DNA of 64,000 nucleotides from Talpa occidentalis (GCF_014898055.3 NW_023604861.1:96412083-96476082), one strand, 5' to 3'. Positions 46,310 through 58,640 are shown, counted from the stretch's first letter. A program made the numbers and translations. The notes: generated by a model from the letters alone, not told the origin.

Positions 46310-46425
46310 GAATTGGTTTAGAATCCTGGCTCCATCTGTCCCAGCTCTGTGAACTTGCTCACTTCAGGTTTTTTGATCCAAATTTCTCCTCTTGTAAAGT
46401 GAGATCATATCAGCCTTAGTTGTAA
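46310..46425 (+). mobile_element. MIR remnant
   Basis: GAATCCTGGCTCCATCTGTC, GCTCTGTGAACTTGCTCACT and TCCTCTTGTAAAGTGAGATC match MIR. Confidence 0.65.
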
Positions 46426-46453
46426 GTGAAGATGATAGTGGCATTGATGGTGG

Positions 46454-46956
46454 TGTTACGGAGCAGCACCGATATAAAAAACGGGTTGCCTGGCTGTGGG
46501 TCCTCACCCCCGCGCTTAAAGGGGACTTATTTATACTCCACTACAGGCACACACAAAAGGTTAATAAAAGGTTTATTTACAAGGGAAAGGGAAATGAGGA
46601 AATGTATAACTCAGGGAGAAAATAGGGAAATAAAGTCTTTAAATGTGTCCTACCCGATCCGTCCACCTGGAAATCCAAAGGTGCTCCAAGAGCTGGCCAA
46701 GCGCTGCGAGCTGGCGGAGAGCCAAAAAAAAAAAAGGGAACATCCCCCCCCCACCCCACCCCCCCACCGCAAAGCCCATGTGTCTGGTTTTATACCAAAC
46801 CTGGCTGCTTAACCCCACCCTCAGGTTCCAGCAACCTTCCCTTTGCTAGTGAAGGGATTTATCTCTCCCAATGTCTTTTGGCTTTGGTCTGGAGTGGGGG
46901 TGGAGTCCACAAAGCCTGTATGGAATTAGCTTTAGGTCATCCTTTTCCCCCTAACA
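46454..46956 (-). mobile_element. Solo LTR, ERV family A
   Basis: Plus strand TGTTACGGAGCAGCACC to TTTTCCCCCTAACA; exact duplication GTGG (46450-46453, 46957-46960). Longer than its relatives because of an A-run and C-rich expansion near 46725-46770. Confidence 0.92.
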
Positions 46957-47346
46957 GTGGTGACCATAAAGACTTCCCATTCACAGATGCTGGCTCAATA
47001 AACTTCCCCAATAACTAATGTCCAGCCAGGGTTGACAACCATTACCCTCAGCCAACAGTGGTCAAACTCCTTGATTTCCTTTATACTCTTGAAAAATATT
47101 GAGGGCCCCAAACAAGTTTGCTTTATGAACAATTTTAAAACACAAAAACAAAAATATACATCTTTCATTAGCCCATCAGGACAATGGTATCCCTATATGT
47201 CATGTAGCTTCTGAAAATTCCACTGGACGGATTAAAAAATGAGAGGGGGAAAAGGGCAAATAATGTCCTGTATTGTTACAAAACATAGTTTTGACTTCGT
47301 GGATCTGCTGATGTTGCCTTAGACTAAGTTTTCCACACCAAGGTAT

Positions 47347-47943
47347 TGTTACAGGGCAGGGAGAGGGGCAGCCCAAACCCTGCAAACCTGCCTATTCTAA
47401 ATGGGTTCTGCCATCCACCGCATCAACACAAAACATACGAGACTTTAATGGGAAGGAACTTTAATAAAACTAGGAAACAATACAGGTAAGGCAAAGAGTC
47501 TAGTTTCTAAATGAAGCACCCAAAGTTACCCGTCCCCTCGTGGGTAAAACTCCATCCAAATGGGATTGGCCCAGAGCAAGGCCCCAAAGTCTGCCACAAG
47601 TCTAAAGCACCTTCCAGTGGGGACCCACAGAAAAGGGTCAGAAACAACCAGACAAGCCCCAAAGGAAAAGAGCAAAATCAAAATCAAGATAAAAGCTGCC
47701 ATTGTCACCTCCCAGCGGGTCTCACCCACATCTGTGTCACCCAGTCCACGACCAAAAGACAAGCGCAGTGTCTTCACGTGTCTCTAGGCTCCATGTGCCT
47801 CCTCCAGGGCTCCTTCTGGCTCCATCCTGCTTCCTTCCTCAGTCTCCTCTGCAGCTTCTTCTCTCCCTGCTCAGCTCCACCCTCCATTTGGGTGGGGCAG
47901 GAAACCTGGAACCTCCACCTTTCCTGGGGACCACCCTGTTACA
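47347..47943 (-). mobile_element. Solo LTR, ERV family B
   Basis: Plus strand TGTTACAGGGCAGGGAG to CACCCTGTTACA; exact duplication GTAT (47343-47346, 47944-47947). Unrelated body to family A although both have TGTTA/TAACA ends. A minus-strand TTTATTAAAG motif (reverse of CTTTAATAAA) gives a possible poly(A) signal. Confidence 0.88.
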
Positions 47944-47959
47944 GTATTGCCCTTTATTC

Positions 47960-47961
<2 letters not shown>

Positions 47962-48018
<57 letters not shown>
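47962..48018. repeat. (TC)n(AC)n microsatellite
   Basis: About fifteen TC units followed by about eleven CA units. Confidence 0.92.
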
Positions 48019-48539
48019 TCAGCCTCCCTCCCCAGCAAGTCTATCACACCTAAATGAGTAATCTCCCATTAGCTCTCAGCCAAATAAGACAGTCAAATCC
48101 CATGGAACCTGATAGGATGAGTGATGATTAAGAAAAAGTGGGCTAAAGCTGGCTTGACTCTGGCAGCTTAAAACTAACAAGAAAAGTAAGTAAATAATGT
48201 AGATAAGATTGCAAAATCTGCATAGGCAAGTAAACTTATGTACCCTCGGGCCCTTTGAAAACATGAGACACAGAGAAATTAATTGCAAGGGTTAATCACA
48301 TAATACCTTCATGCCTGGCAAGGACAAAACACTCCTGGATGACCCAATTGACTGCCAGATATTATAAATTGGCCAATCTTGGAAAGGATTAGTGCCACAG
48401 ACTAATTCATTTGGCCCATACAGTGTTACTTTAAAGTACTAATTTGTTCCAAACATTGAAAACCAGGAGATTTCACATTAAAATCTGTTTTTGTTTTTCC
48501 TTTAAAGGTGAAAATCTGGCAATACTGGGGTCGTCTTTC

Positions 48540-48623
48540 TGTTGTAGAGCAACCCCGATACAAAACGGGGTGCCTGACTGTGGGTCCTCACCCGCGCGCT
48601 TAAAAGGTCATTTCCCCCTAACA
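48540..48623 (-). mobile_element. Internally deleted LTR, ERV family A
   Basis: Only 84 bases: the first 67 or so (TGTTGTAGAGCAACCCCG...) joined directly to the last 16 (TCATTTCCCCCTAACA) of the family A LTR. The exact duplication TTTC (48536-48539, 48624-48627) shows both true ends are present, so about 390 bases were deleted from inside. The join has AGG microhomology. Confidence 0.9.
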
Positions 48624-48857
48624 TTTCCACAGCGGACAGGAACACAGTGGTAAGCGCCCCCTTCAGATGGGTTTGGATTTCCTTTCTTACTCCAAACTAT
48701 TTCTCTCATTTATATTACCTGTCATGCCTACCAGGTGTTATATCTCTCTTGGAACTAACACTACCACCTTTGTTTAAGATTGAAAACCTCTCATTTTCTT
48801 TAAACCATATTGTAAAGGTTAGGCTCACTCCATTTATCTAGAGGTCAGGTTTACAAT

Positions 48858-49333
48858 TGTTAGGGGGAAAAGGATGTCCTAAAGCTAATTCCATACAGGC
48901 TTTGTGGACTCCATCCCCACCCCAGGCCAAAGCCAAAGACACTGGGAACTCCAAATCCCATCACCACCAAAGGGAAGGTGGCTGGGACCTGAGGGTGGGG
49001 TTAAGCAGCCAGGTGTGGTATAAAGCCAGACACGTGGGCTTTGGAGGGGATCCCCCATTTTGGCTCCCCGCCAGCTCCCAGCTTTTGGCCAGCTCGGAGA
49101 GTACCTTTGGGTTTCCAAGTCGGCGGATTGGGTAGGACGCATTAAAGACTTTATTTCCCTATTTTTTCCCTGAGTTGTACATTTCCTTAATTCCCTTTCC
49201 CTTGTAAATAAACCTTTTATTAACCTTTTGTGTGTGCCTGTAGTGGAGTATTAATAAGTCCTTTCTAAGAGCGCTGGTGAGGACCCACAGCCAGGCAACC
49301 CGTTTTATTTTATATCAGAGTTGCCCTATAACA
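48858..49333 (+). mobile_element. Solo LTR, ERV family A
   Basis: TGTTAGGGGGAAAAGGATG to TTGCCCTATAACA, with TATAAAG near 49020 and AATAAA near 49207. Flanks CAAT and CTAT agree at 3 of 4. Confidence 0.88.
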
Positions 49334-50269
49334 CTATGACCTCTCCTAGCCAAAAGCTCCTCTATGATCTGATAAGCATCAACTCTCTGAGAAGCCAAGA
49401 GAGTGGGCATAAAGTTCTTGCAACTTTCTCTGGGTAAAGACATCACACTTGCCTAACTTATTTCTATTTCACATACAATTATCAAAGTTTTTTTTTCAAA
49501 TTAGATTTTCCAGTCCAAGAGGAAAATAATTACAGCCCCCCCCAAAAAAAATGCAGCTTACAAACATCAGGGGGCACCCATAATCCTGCCCCTTCCGAAA
49601 AACAAAACTGCAGTAGGAGGCATTTTAAAATCAAGATTAATGGTGAAAATAGGAGGAAACACCCTTCCCAATGTTAAGAACTACTATATAGCTATGTGAA
49701 AGAAAATCCACAAGTTTTGGGCAAAGGAAAAGGACTTGCAGCGGTAGGTGTCAGCAGAACAAAGAGAATCGCTGTGCCTGTGCTCTGCCGACAGCCTGGT
49801 CCGTGGACACAGATCAAAAGAAATAACCACCTGGAAGCCTGCAGTCTCCTGAACTTGTCTGGCCAAACAGGCATTTCTTTATGATAAAATCTTTTATCTC
49901 CTAGGTGCTTTCCTTTCTCACATGCAAATTATGCCTGCCGGAGAGAATGAATGACGACAGGCAAGACACCCTGCCTGGAAATTAACATACGAACTGGAAA
50001 AAAAAAATGATGCCCACAGAAAACAACTTCTTTTGTTTGTGCCCTGTGCTTATTTCAAAAGTAACCCCTTTTTCCTGAGAAACCTCCTCTATCTCAAAGT
50101 TATATAAGTCAAACCCTGTAGAAAGGTAAGGGAGCCAAACAAGCAGCTGGTGGGGACACCTCTCCCACCACCTTTCCCCCAACTTAATCCTCATTGTTGT
50201 TGTCTGTTTGTTTTTCTTGCAAGAAGAAACCTTTTTCCCTCTCTACGTGGTGGTTATTATTTATTGCTT
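49334..50269. other. Gene-free stretch
   Basis: No exon or young repeat recognised. Confidence 0.35.
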
Positions 50270-50419
50270 TTTAGCTACAACAATCAAGACAATGTGGTAT
50301 TGTCTTGATACAAAGAGAAGTGGTAGGAATAGACAACACAGAAATAGACCACACAAGTGTGCCCAATTAATTTTTGACAAAGGAGTAAAAACATTTCAAT
50401 GGAGAAGAGATACTCTTTT

Positions 50420-51006
50420 TGTTATAGGACAGGGAGAGGGGCAGCCCAAACCCCACAAACCTGCCTATTCTAAATGGGTTCTGGCATCCGCCGCATCAAC
50501 ACAAAACATAGGAGACTTTAATGGGAAGGAACTTTAATAAAACTAGGAAACAATACAGGAAAGGCAAAGAATCTAGTTTCTAAATGAAGCACCCAAAGTT
50601 ACCCATCCTCTCGTGGGTAAAAGTCCATCCACATGGGATTGGCCCAGAACAAGGCCCCAAAGCCTGCCACAAGTCTAAAGCACCTTCCAGTGGGGACCCA
50701 CAGAAAAAAGGTCAGAAACAACCAGACAAGCCCGGAAGGAAAAGAGCAAAATCAACATCAAGATAAAAGCTGCCATGGTCACCTCCCCACGGGTCTCACC
50801 CACATCTGTGTCACCCAGTCCACGACCAAAAGACAAGCACAGTTTCTTCACGTGTCTCTAGGCTCCATGCGCCTCCTCCAGGGCTCCTGGCTCCATCCTG
50901 CTTCCTTCCTCAGTCTCTTCTGCAGCTTCTCCTCTCCCTGCTCAGCTCCACCCTCCCTTGGGTGGGGCAGGGAAACTCCCCCTTTCCTGGGGACCACCCT
51001 GTTATA
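50420..51006 (-). mobile_element. Solo LTR, ERV family B
   Basis: Closely matches 47347-47943 end to end. Flanked by TTTT (50416-50419, 51007-51010); its outer CA has decayed to TA. Inserted in the old L1. Confidence 0.87.
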
Positions 51007-51084
51007 TTTTCAATAAATTATATTGGACAATTAGACATGTATAGGCAAAAAGAAAAAAAAATCACTTGAATATAGACCTCAAAC

Positions 51085-51560
51085 TGTTAGGGGGAAATGA
51101 TGTCCTGAGCTAATCCCATACAGGCTTTGTAGACTCCACCCCCACTCCAGACTAAAGCCATCAAGACATTGGGAAAGATAAATCCTGTCACCACCAAAGG
51201 GAGGGTGGCTGGGACCTGAGGGTGGAGTTAAGCAGCCAGGTTGGATATAAAAACCAAACACGTGGGCCTTGGGGGTCTCGCTGTCACTCGCCTCCTGGCT
51301 TCAAGGCTTCTGGCTTGCAGCCAGCTCTCAGAGTGCCATTTGGGATTCCAGATCAGCGGATTGGGTAGGACGCATTTAAAACTTTGTCTCCCATTTTTCT
51401 CCCTGAGCTGTACATTTCCTCATTTCCCCTTCCCTTGTAAATAAACCTTTTATTAACCTTTCGTGTGTGCCTGCAGTAGAGCATTGATAAGTCCTTTTAA
51501 GCACACGGGTGAGGACCCACAGTCAGGCACCCCGTTTTGTATCGGGGCTGCTCTATAACA
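51085..51560 (+). mobile_element. Solo LTR, ERV family A
   Basis: TGTTAGGGGGAAATGATG to GCTGCTCTATAACA; exact duplication AAAC (51081-51084, 51561-51564). TATAAAA near 51246 and AATAAA near 51439. Confidence 0.93.
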
Positions 51561-51827
51561 AAACCATATATAAAAATCAACACAAAATGGATCATGGACT
51601 CAAATGTAAACAATAAACGTAGCGAAAAAAATGGAGAAAATCTTTGGTACCAAGAACTACGCAAAGCATTTTTTTTTTAATTTTTTTTTTAGTTTTTTTA
51701 ATTTAAATTAATTTTTGCATTTTTTTTTACATCATTGTTCATTTTTAAACAAAATTTGCTTCCCCCTACCCCCCTCAGGTGTAGTCCCCATAGTTTCCTT
51801 CACCAATGCACCCTTGCACCATCACAT

Positions 51828-52296
51828 TGTTACAGGGCAGCCCCGATATTGAACGGGTTGCCTGTCTGTCGGTCCTCACCCGCGTGCATAAAAGGGACTT
51901 ATTAGTACTCCACTACAGGCACACACAAAAGATTAATAAAAGGTTTATTTACAAGGGAAAAGGAAATAAGGAAAATGTACAACTCAGGGAGAAAATAGGG
52001 AAATAAAGTCTTTAATGAGTCCTACCCGATCCGACGACCTGGTAACCCAAAAAGCACTCTTCGAACTGGCCGATGCTGCGAGCTGGCGGGGAGCCAAAAT
52101 GGGGGACCCCTCCAAAGCCCATGTGTCTGGCTTTATAGCAACCTGGTTGCTTAACCCCACCCTCAGGTCCCAGCCACCTTCCCTTTGGTGGTGATGGGAT
52201 TTGGAGTTCCCAGTGGCTTTGGCTTTGGCCTGGGGTGGGGGTGGAGTCCACAAAGCCTGTATGGAATTAGCTCAGGACATCCTTTTCCCCCTAACA
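51828..52296 (-). mobile_element. Solo LTR, ERV family A, inside an L1
   Basis: Plus strand TGTTACAGGGCAGCCCC to TTTTCCCCCTAACA; exact duplication ACAT (51824-51827, 52297-52300). The L1 3' UTR continues on both sides. Confidence 0.93.
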
Positions 52297-52600
52297 ACAT
52301 CAGTCCCCTGTGCTCCTCCCTCCCTTCCTCTGATCCCTCTCCCTCCTCCTCCCCTGCAGTATGCCTCTGATTTATTATAATTGTCTGTTTTTGTTTTTGC
52401 TTTGTTGTGTTTTGTAATGTTGTTATTTTTTTGCACTGATGTCTTACTTGGCTCCCCTATATTCCTACTATAAGCGAAACCATCCGATACTTTTCTTTTT
52501 CCTTCTGGCTTATTTCAGTGAGCATAATTCCTTCTAGCTCCATCTACCTTGCTGTAAATGGCAAGAGTTTACCTTTTTTGATTGCTGAATAATATTCTGT

Positions 52601-52604
<4 letters not shown>

Positions 52605-52643
<39 letters not shown>
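52605..52643. repeat. (TA)n microsatellite
   Basis: About nineteen TA units inside the L1 ORF2 end. Confidence 0.9.
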
Positions 52644-52644
<1 letters not shown>

Positions 52645-54035
52645 ACATCTTCTTGATCCAGTCATCTATTTTTGGGCATCTGGGTTGTTTCCAGGTTTTA
52701 CCTATTGTAAATAGTGCTGCAATAAACATAGGGGTACAGGTGTTCTTTTGAATCAATGTGTTTGTGTCCTTTGGGTAGATCCCTAGGAGTGGAATTGCCA
52801 GATCGTATGGTAGCTCCTTTTTTATTAGACTGAGGAACCTCCAGACAGCTTTCCATAGTGGTTGGACCAGTTTGTACTCCCACCAGCAATGTAGGAGAGT
52901 TCCTTTTTCACCGCATCCTCGCCAACATTTGTTGTTGCTTGTTTTTTTGATATGTGACATTCTTACTGGTATAAGGTGGTATCTCAATGTGATTTTGATT
53001 TGCATTTCCCTGATGATAAGGGATGTTGAACATTTTTTCATGTGCCTGTTGGCCATTGGCATTTCTTCTTTGGAGAAATGTCCTTTAGGTTCTTCTGCCC
53101 ATTTCTTGACTGGATTGTTTATTTTGTTTTTGTTGAGTCATGCGAGTTCTCTGTATATCTTTGTGATCAGTCCCTTATCAGTTGAATGGAGTGCAAGGAT
53201 TTTTTTCCCAATCAGCGGGGTGTCTCTCTGTTTTGATTAATGACTCTTTTGCTGTATAGAAGCTTTTCAGTTTGATGTAATCCCAGGTGTTTATCTTTTC
53301 CTTGACTATCTTTGCTTTGGGTGATGAGTCTTTAAAGAAGTTATTGCAATGTATGTCTTGTAGTGTTTTACCTATATTTTCTTCTATATATTTTATGTTT
53401 TCATGTCTTATGCCCAGTTCTCTTATCCATTTTGAGTTGATTTTTGTGCAAAGTGAGAGGTAGTGGTCTAGCTTCATTTTTTTGTACCTGGTGGTGCAGT
53501 TTTCCCAGCACCTTTTATTGAACAAACTGTCCATGTTCCATTGCATGTTCTTTACTCAAAACATTCTTTATCCATAAAGGAAAAAGTGACATTTGGACAA
53601 CATCAACATGAAGACTTTTTTTCTGCAAAAGATCCTGTTAAAAAGGATGAAATAAAGAAATTATACTGGGAGAAAATATTTTAAATCATATATCTGACAA
53701 AAAACATGTATTAGAATATAATGAAACTTCAAACTCAACATTTAGGTAACAAAAAAGATAATTAGAATATGGGCAAAACACATGCACAGACATTTCACCA
53801 AAGATGACACACAGATGACAAATAATCACATGAGACGATGTTCAACATGATTAGTCATTAGACAAATGCAAATTAAAACCACAATGAGAGATCACTACAT
53901 ACTTTCAAAAATGACTAAAATGAAAAAAATAGTGATGACACCAAATGTGAGCAAAGATTTGGAGAAACCAAATCACTCATACAATGTGGTGGAAAGATAA
54001 AATGGCATAGGCACTCTGGAAGACAGTTTGGAGCT

Positions 54036-54308
54036 CTTTTTTTTTTTTTTTTTAAAGATTTATTTATTTATGCATACAAGAGCTAGAGTACAGGCCAGAG
54101 ATGCAGGGAGTGAGAGGATTCACCAGAGACAAAGTGGGGAACAGAACAGGCAGACTGGCTGAAATACACTGCTGAGGGGAGCAGCAGATGAGACAGGAGA
54201 GGTCTGCTGAGCCATGCGGGTAGCTCCCTGGCTGGGGATCAAACTCGTGCTGCAGAGGCTGCAGATTTCTTTCATAGTGTGGTGCTTAACCCCCTGCACC
54301 ATGGAGCC
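54036..54308 (-). mobile_element. tRNA-derived SINE, older subfamily
   Basis: Plus strand AAAGATTTATTTATTTATGC to CCCCCTGCACCATGGAGCCC. It splits the old L1 text (GGAGCTCTTTTT ... TTTTTAAAACTAAAATTGAA). Confidence 0.85.
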
Positions 54309-55209
54309 CTTTTTAAAACTAAAATTGAACTTACCATATGACCCAACAATTATACGCTTGAGACTATAACCTAGAGAATTAAAGATTTTTTTTTTACACA
54401 AAAACCTAAACATGAGTGTTTCATGGTTGATTCATTCATAATAATCCCAAACTGAATATTACCTAAATTTCTTTCAATAGATGAATAATTAAATAAACTG
54501 TGGTACATCCTTTCCAGAAATACTACTCGGCAATAAAAGGGAAAGAACTATTGATAACACCCAACAACTTGGATGAATCTCAAGGAAATTATATTGAATG
54601 AAGAAAAGTAAATTTCATAAAGATACTTTATGATTCCATTTATATAATATTTCTTATAGAGACGGAGAACAGAATTGTATTCAGAGCTGGTTACATGAAG
54701 CTACACATGTAATAAAATATCACAGAGTTACACATACAAACAGTACATACATAACAAGTTAAATCTGAATAAGCTCTGTGGAGGATACCCATGTCAATTT
54801 CCAGTTTTGAAATGTAGGATAATAATGCAAGGTGTTAACAATGGGAGAAGCTGGGTGAAGAGTGTCCAGGAACTCTCTGTATTTTCCTCAGTACCTTCCT
54901 GCAAATCTATAAGTGCTTAAAAATGCAAGTTTTTTTTAAGGTTATAAATTTTAATTTTAAAAGACCCCTTTTACTACTGGAACTCACATTTCTACATAAT
55001 GATGAAGATACAGCACTAATGGTCCCTGGTCTCCAGGAATTCATGGCTTCTACTGGTTTTGTAACCCTGGCCAAGTGACTTCTCTTCTCTGAACCTCAAT
55101 TACCCCCCTCAAAATGAAAACTGAATGTTAAAAATGCTTGCAATTCTTGAGATAAGGAGCCCCAAGTGGCCTGGGGAGGATACCATGCAGCATAACCACA
55201 CGTCTTTTA

Positions 55210-55790
55210 CTCAGTCAACCATATAAGATGAAGAGTAAACAAAAGGACATGAGAGCGAAGGAGGAGGAGAGCTACATGGGGTGAAGATACTTGAAGAAGG
55301 GACACTTGGAGGAGACAAATGGAGCACAGTTTTGGAGAAGAGATACTTGGGCATGAGGAGTGGAGAAGCTGCTCCTGGGACTTCCACATTAGGGCAGAGA
55401 CAATGGCAGATGTCATCTTGACCTCATGGTGGACTGGATGGTATATTTTGAATTTTGAGTCTACTTTTGGCCCAGTTCTCTGGGACCTGTCTAGCTCCTT
55501 CTTGTGGCTCCCCACCAGAAAGTGCCTTAAACTTGTGCAAGCTTTTGGGCCTCCCCTATCCTGCTTAGGATCAAGTCTGTTTGACTGAGCATTTGCACAG
55601 AAAAAGATGGGCAATTTTCAGAATTTGCTTCTACTTGAAATTCTATCTTCTCTTTTCCCCCCTCCTCTTCCTCTTCCTTCCTTCTCCCTCTCCCTCTCCC
55701 TCTCCCTCCTTTTCTGCTTTCCTCCCCCTGCCCCTGCCCCTCCCACTCTCCTCCACATCAATTAAAGACCTCTCACACTAAGAGTATGCT
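55210..55790 (+). mobile_element. Possible diverged relative of the family B LTR
   Basis: The reverse complement of 55390-55560 aligns loosely with family B (TGCACAAGTTTAAGGCACTT against TGCCACAAGTCTAAAGCACC, then a shared GGTGGGGA/TGGGGACCCACA block). The boundaries are unclear. A CT-rich tract follows at 55640-55745 and an ATTAAAG at about 55760. Confidence 0.4.
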
Positions 55791-56509
55791 TTATTTGCCA
55801 TTGTGTGTGCAGATGGCCAAACCCTTAACAATTAGGGATCCCTGGGTACCCCTTGGTCATGCACTTAGAGTAGCAAGAGTAGAAAGTCAACATGAGAAAT
55901 CTAGAGGTTTCTACAAGTTGCTCTTTCATCACACTACTTGTAGGTTGACCTGGCCTCCTCCACCTACTGTCATAAAAATCTTTCTCTGCTCCCCTTGCCA
56001 GGGGCATGAGAACTGCCTGCAGGAATAAGTACAGGAAGTGCTTCCTTCTCGTACCTCCACCCAGTGATGAGGGGCGTTGCTGGTTAAGGGAGGTTAAGGC
56101 TGCTTGTCTGCTAACTCATCCTTGGGTTTCACTTGGGAAACCTAACCCCATCACTGGCCTTTTTCTAAACATCGCCTTACTCATTTCCTTATTCCCTTAT
56201 GAGGTATCTCACCTCTGATCAGTCGCTTGCCGCAAGGCCCAATTCAAGTGTTACTAAAAAGGATTCTTTTGTAAAATTGTTCAATATGATTTTTAAATTT
56301 TTCATAATTGACTTTAATAAGAACACTTAAATGAAGATGATTTCATCTAAGAAATTTTAAAGTTCAAAGACATGACCTGTTAAAATGGCTGGAAGTATAA
56401 AGTAAGACAACTGGCTAAAAATACATACAAATTTTAGAAAAATAACACTGGCTACTTTTGAAAGTGGGGTTAATAATAATTTTCTCCCATTTTTCCATAC
56501 TTTCCAGTT

Positions 56510-56690
56510 CTCTGCAAAAGTTTTTTTTTTTTTTTTTCAATTATGCTTATTGGGGTAACACTGATTTACAACACTATATAGGTTCTAGGGGTATAAGCTC
56601 ACACCTCTGTGTAGGTACATTACCACACTGCAAAGATCTCATATTACTTTGGCAGCTTCTGATAACCTGCCCTACCAAGTACAGACTGGT
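56510..56690 (-). mobile_element. Old L1 3' UTR fragment
   Basis: T-run then ATTGGGGTAACACTGATTTA and CACCTCTGTGTAGGTACATT, like 24240-24440. Confidence 0.5.
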
Positions 56691-56699
56691 CAATTATCG

Positions 56700-58640
56700 G
56701 GGAAGTCAACTCAATGAAAGATGAACCCAGGCTGCAACTGAGAGAAACCAAGCAAGACACATACCCCTGCCAACTGCTGGGGTCCAGGCCTGGGTTTCTC
56801 TGAGTATAGGAGGAACGGGGAGGAGGTGGCAGGTGGCGGAGGGGAAGAGAGAACCTCTAGGACCCGAGAGATCCAGCAAGAGGGCCAGAGCCTGGCAACC
56901 CAGAGTGCTGAATGCAGTTGGTCACCACTACCGGGCTGCGGAGCTGGGGTCTCTGTGGCAAAGATCTGCAGAAAATCACCTCTAACCCCGCTGCTAGAGG
57001 GGACAGTGCCTGTGACCTGAGCCACCTGCCCCTCTGTGGGCCACTCCCAGCTCATTCATCATTAACACACAGCAGACTCTGAGCTGGAGCTTGAGATACA
57101 TCGGGGAATTGGTCCACAAAGGTACCACCTTCACAGCATTCAGTTTAGGGAGAGCCAGCAAGAAGAATGGGAGAGAAGGGCATTTTCAACAGAAAAAGTA
57201 GCAAAGACAAGGTTCAGGGGCAAGGAGAAGTTTGCCTGATCTGAGCTCAGTCTGTCTGGTTAGGCCTCAGCTTGGGGTTGGGTTGGAGGTGAGGCTAAGA
57301 AGGAGGCCCAGAACATTCTGGGCACAGGCACCATACAGAGTTCCTCGAGTTCATGGTGCTTCAGGCAAGGGAGTATACTTCAAGTTTTTTGTTTTATAAT
57401 CTCCCCTTTCACAGCAGAGTGAATGGTGGATCTTGTCTGAGAAGGGCTGAGCTGAGGTCAAGGAAAATGGGGGACACTGGAACCCTGGTGTAGGTGCTGG
57501 GTGACAAGCAGGCACCTTCCTGAGGTTTTGAGGAGGTAGATTGGAGGCTGGTGCAGATCTTTCCTTACCTCTGGACTGGAACAAGCCATCAGCCCAAAAA
57601 GCAGGAGGAAGACAAAACAAGACAGAGACAGACCTGAGACCAAACCAAGAGGCATGTGGAGCTGGGAGCAGACACATGCACTGAGCACAGCCACAAACAG
57701 CATAAACCTTACACCAGCATAACACACAGTGCTTTACTGAGTAAGGGAAATATAATAAGCCAGCATCTTAAATTCATTGCATTCACTACTAGGTTCTAGT
57801 TTTTTTATTTGATTATCAATGAGCAAAACAATGACCAAATAAAAAAATTAACAGAGAGGTAAAAAAAGGGGGTGGCGGGGGGCAGAAATCTGACCAAAAT
57901 ATTTTGGAGGCCAAAAACCCCCACCTTGTTAGACATGTAATGTGTCTTCAATGGTTCTCCATTGTAAATGCAAGCACCAGCTCTGTGGGGGTTAATACAT
58001 CTTACAGGCTTTGGGGAGCTTTTCTGCAGCCTGTCTCTGAGGATTGACAGACCAAATCCAAATCCTTAAAACACTAACACTCACACAAATGCAATTCAGA
58101 CCACAAAAGACTTTAAAAGGCCCAAAAAGAATACTTTACAAGAAAAGAAAATAAGGATCTAGGGGAGATGGGAATATTTTCCCTCTATGTTCTACTTCCA
58201 AAGCCTCTCAATGAATCTTACATTGTTTTTAAGATAGGAGAATAAATAAACATTTCATGTAAGAAAAATCAGGTCATGAAGAAGAGGAGAAGTCTTCAAG
58301 ATATGTTGTGAGGCGTTTCACTTCCATTAATTTATATGAACAAAAGATGCAGCAATAAGATCAGCAAAATTGCAAAATCAAGGAAACATGCTTGACACCA
58401 CCTCCTCGCTTCCCCAGCCAGTGTCACAACCAAAAACAAAAACAGAGTTGCGGTTGAATTGTGTGTCACAAATTAGAATGACAAGGTAAGAAAAGACAAA
58501 CAAGACACCCACTGGTTAACTAATGGCAGCCAGCACGAACAGTGGCTCCACTGTCCTGGGCTGTAGAAGTCTGAAAGAAGCGGACAGCGTGTGGGACTAC
58601 AACAGGAAGGACCTGACATCCTTAATGAATAACATTTAAA
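56700..58640. other. Gene-free stretch
   Basis: No convincing exon or RNA gene. Open frames at 56711-57055 and 57351-57725 have no recognised similarity. Confidence 0.4.

Larger units (their letters stand above)
51674..53556 (-). mobile_element. 5'-truncated L1
   Basis: Minus-strand L1 ORF2 C-terminal part and 3' UTR, with the plus-strand landmarks CCAGTCATCTATTTTTGGGC and TTTTCCCAGCACCTTTTATT. The flanks CAAAGCATTTTTT (about 51661-51673) and CAAAACATTCTTT (53557-53569) are a diverged target duplication. It holds a family A LTR (51828-52296). Confidence 0.85.
50270..54960 (+). mobile_element. Old L1, host of several later insertions
   Basis: Plus-strand L1 ORF2 and tail text at about 50270-50419, 51007-51084, 51561-51673, 53570-54035 and 54309-54960 (for example CTTGGATGAATCTCAAGGAA and GGGAGAAGCTGGGTGAAGAG). 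It is broken by two LTRs, a younger L1 and a SINE. Confidence 0.7.

Noticed and set aside
47511..48053. 180-codon open frame ending in Ser-Leu and His-Thr repeats
   Set aside because: It crosses the family B LTR and the (TC)n(AC)n microsatellite; the repeats create the frame.
47347..51006. The two family B LTRs as a single provirus
   Set aside because: Each has its own distinct 4-bp duplication and the sequence between them contains no retroviral genes.
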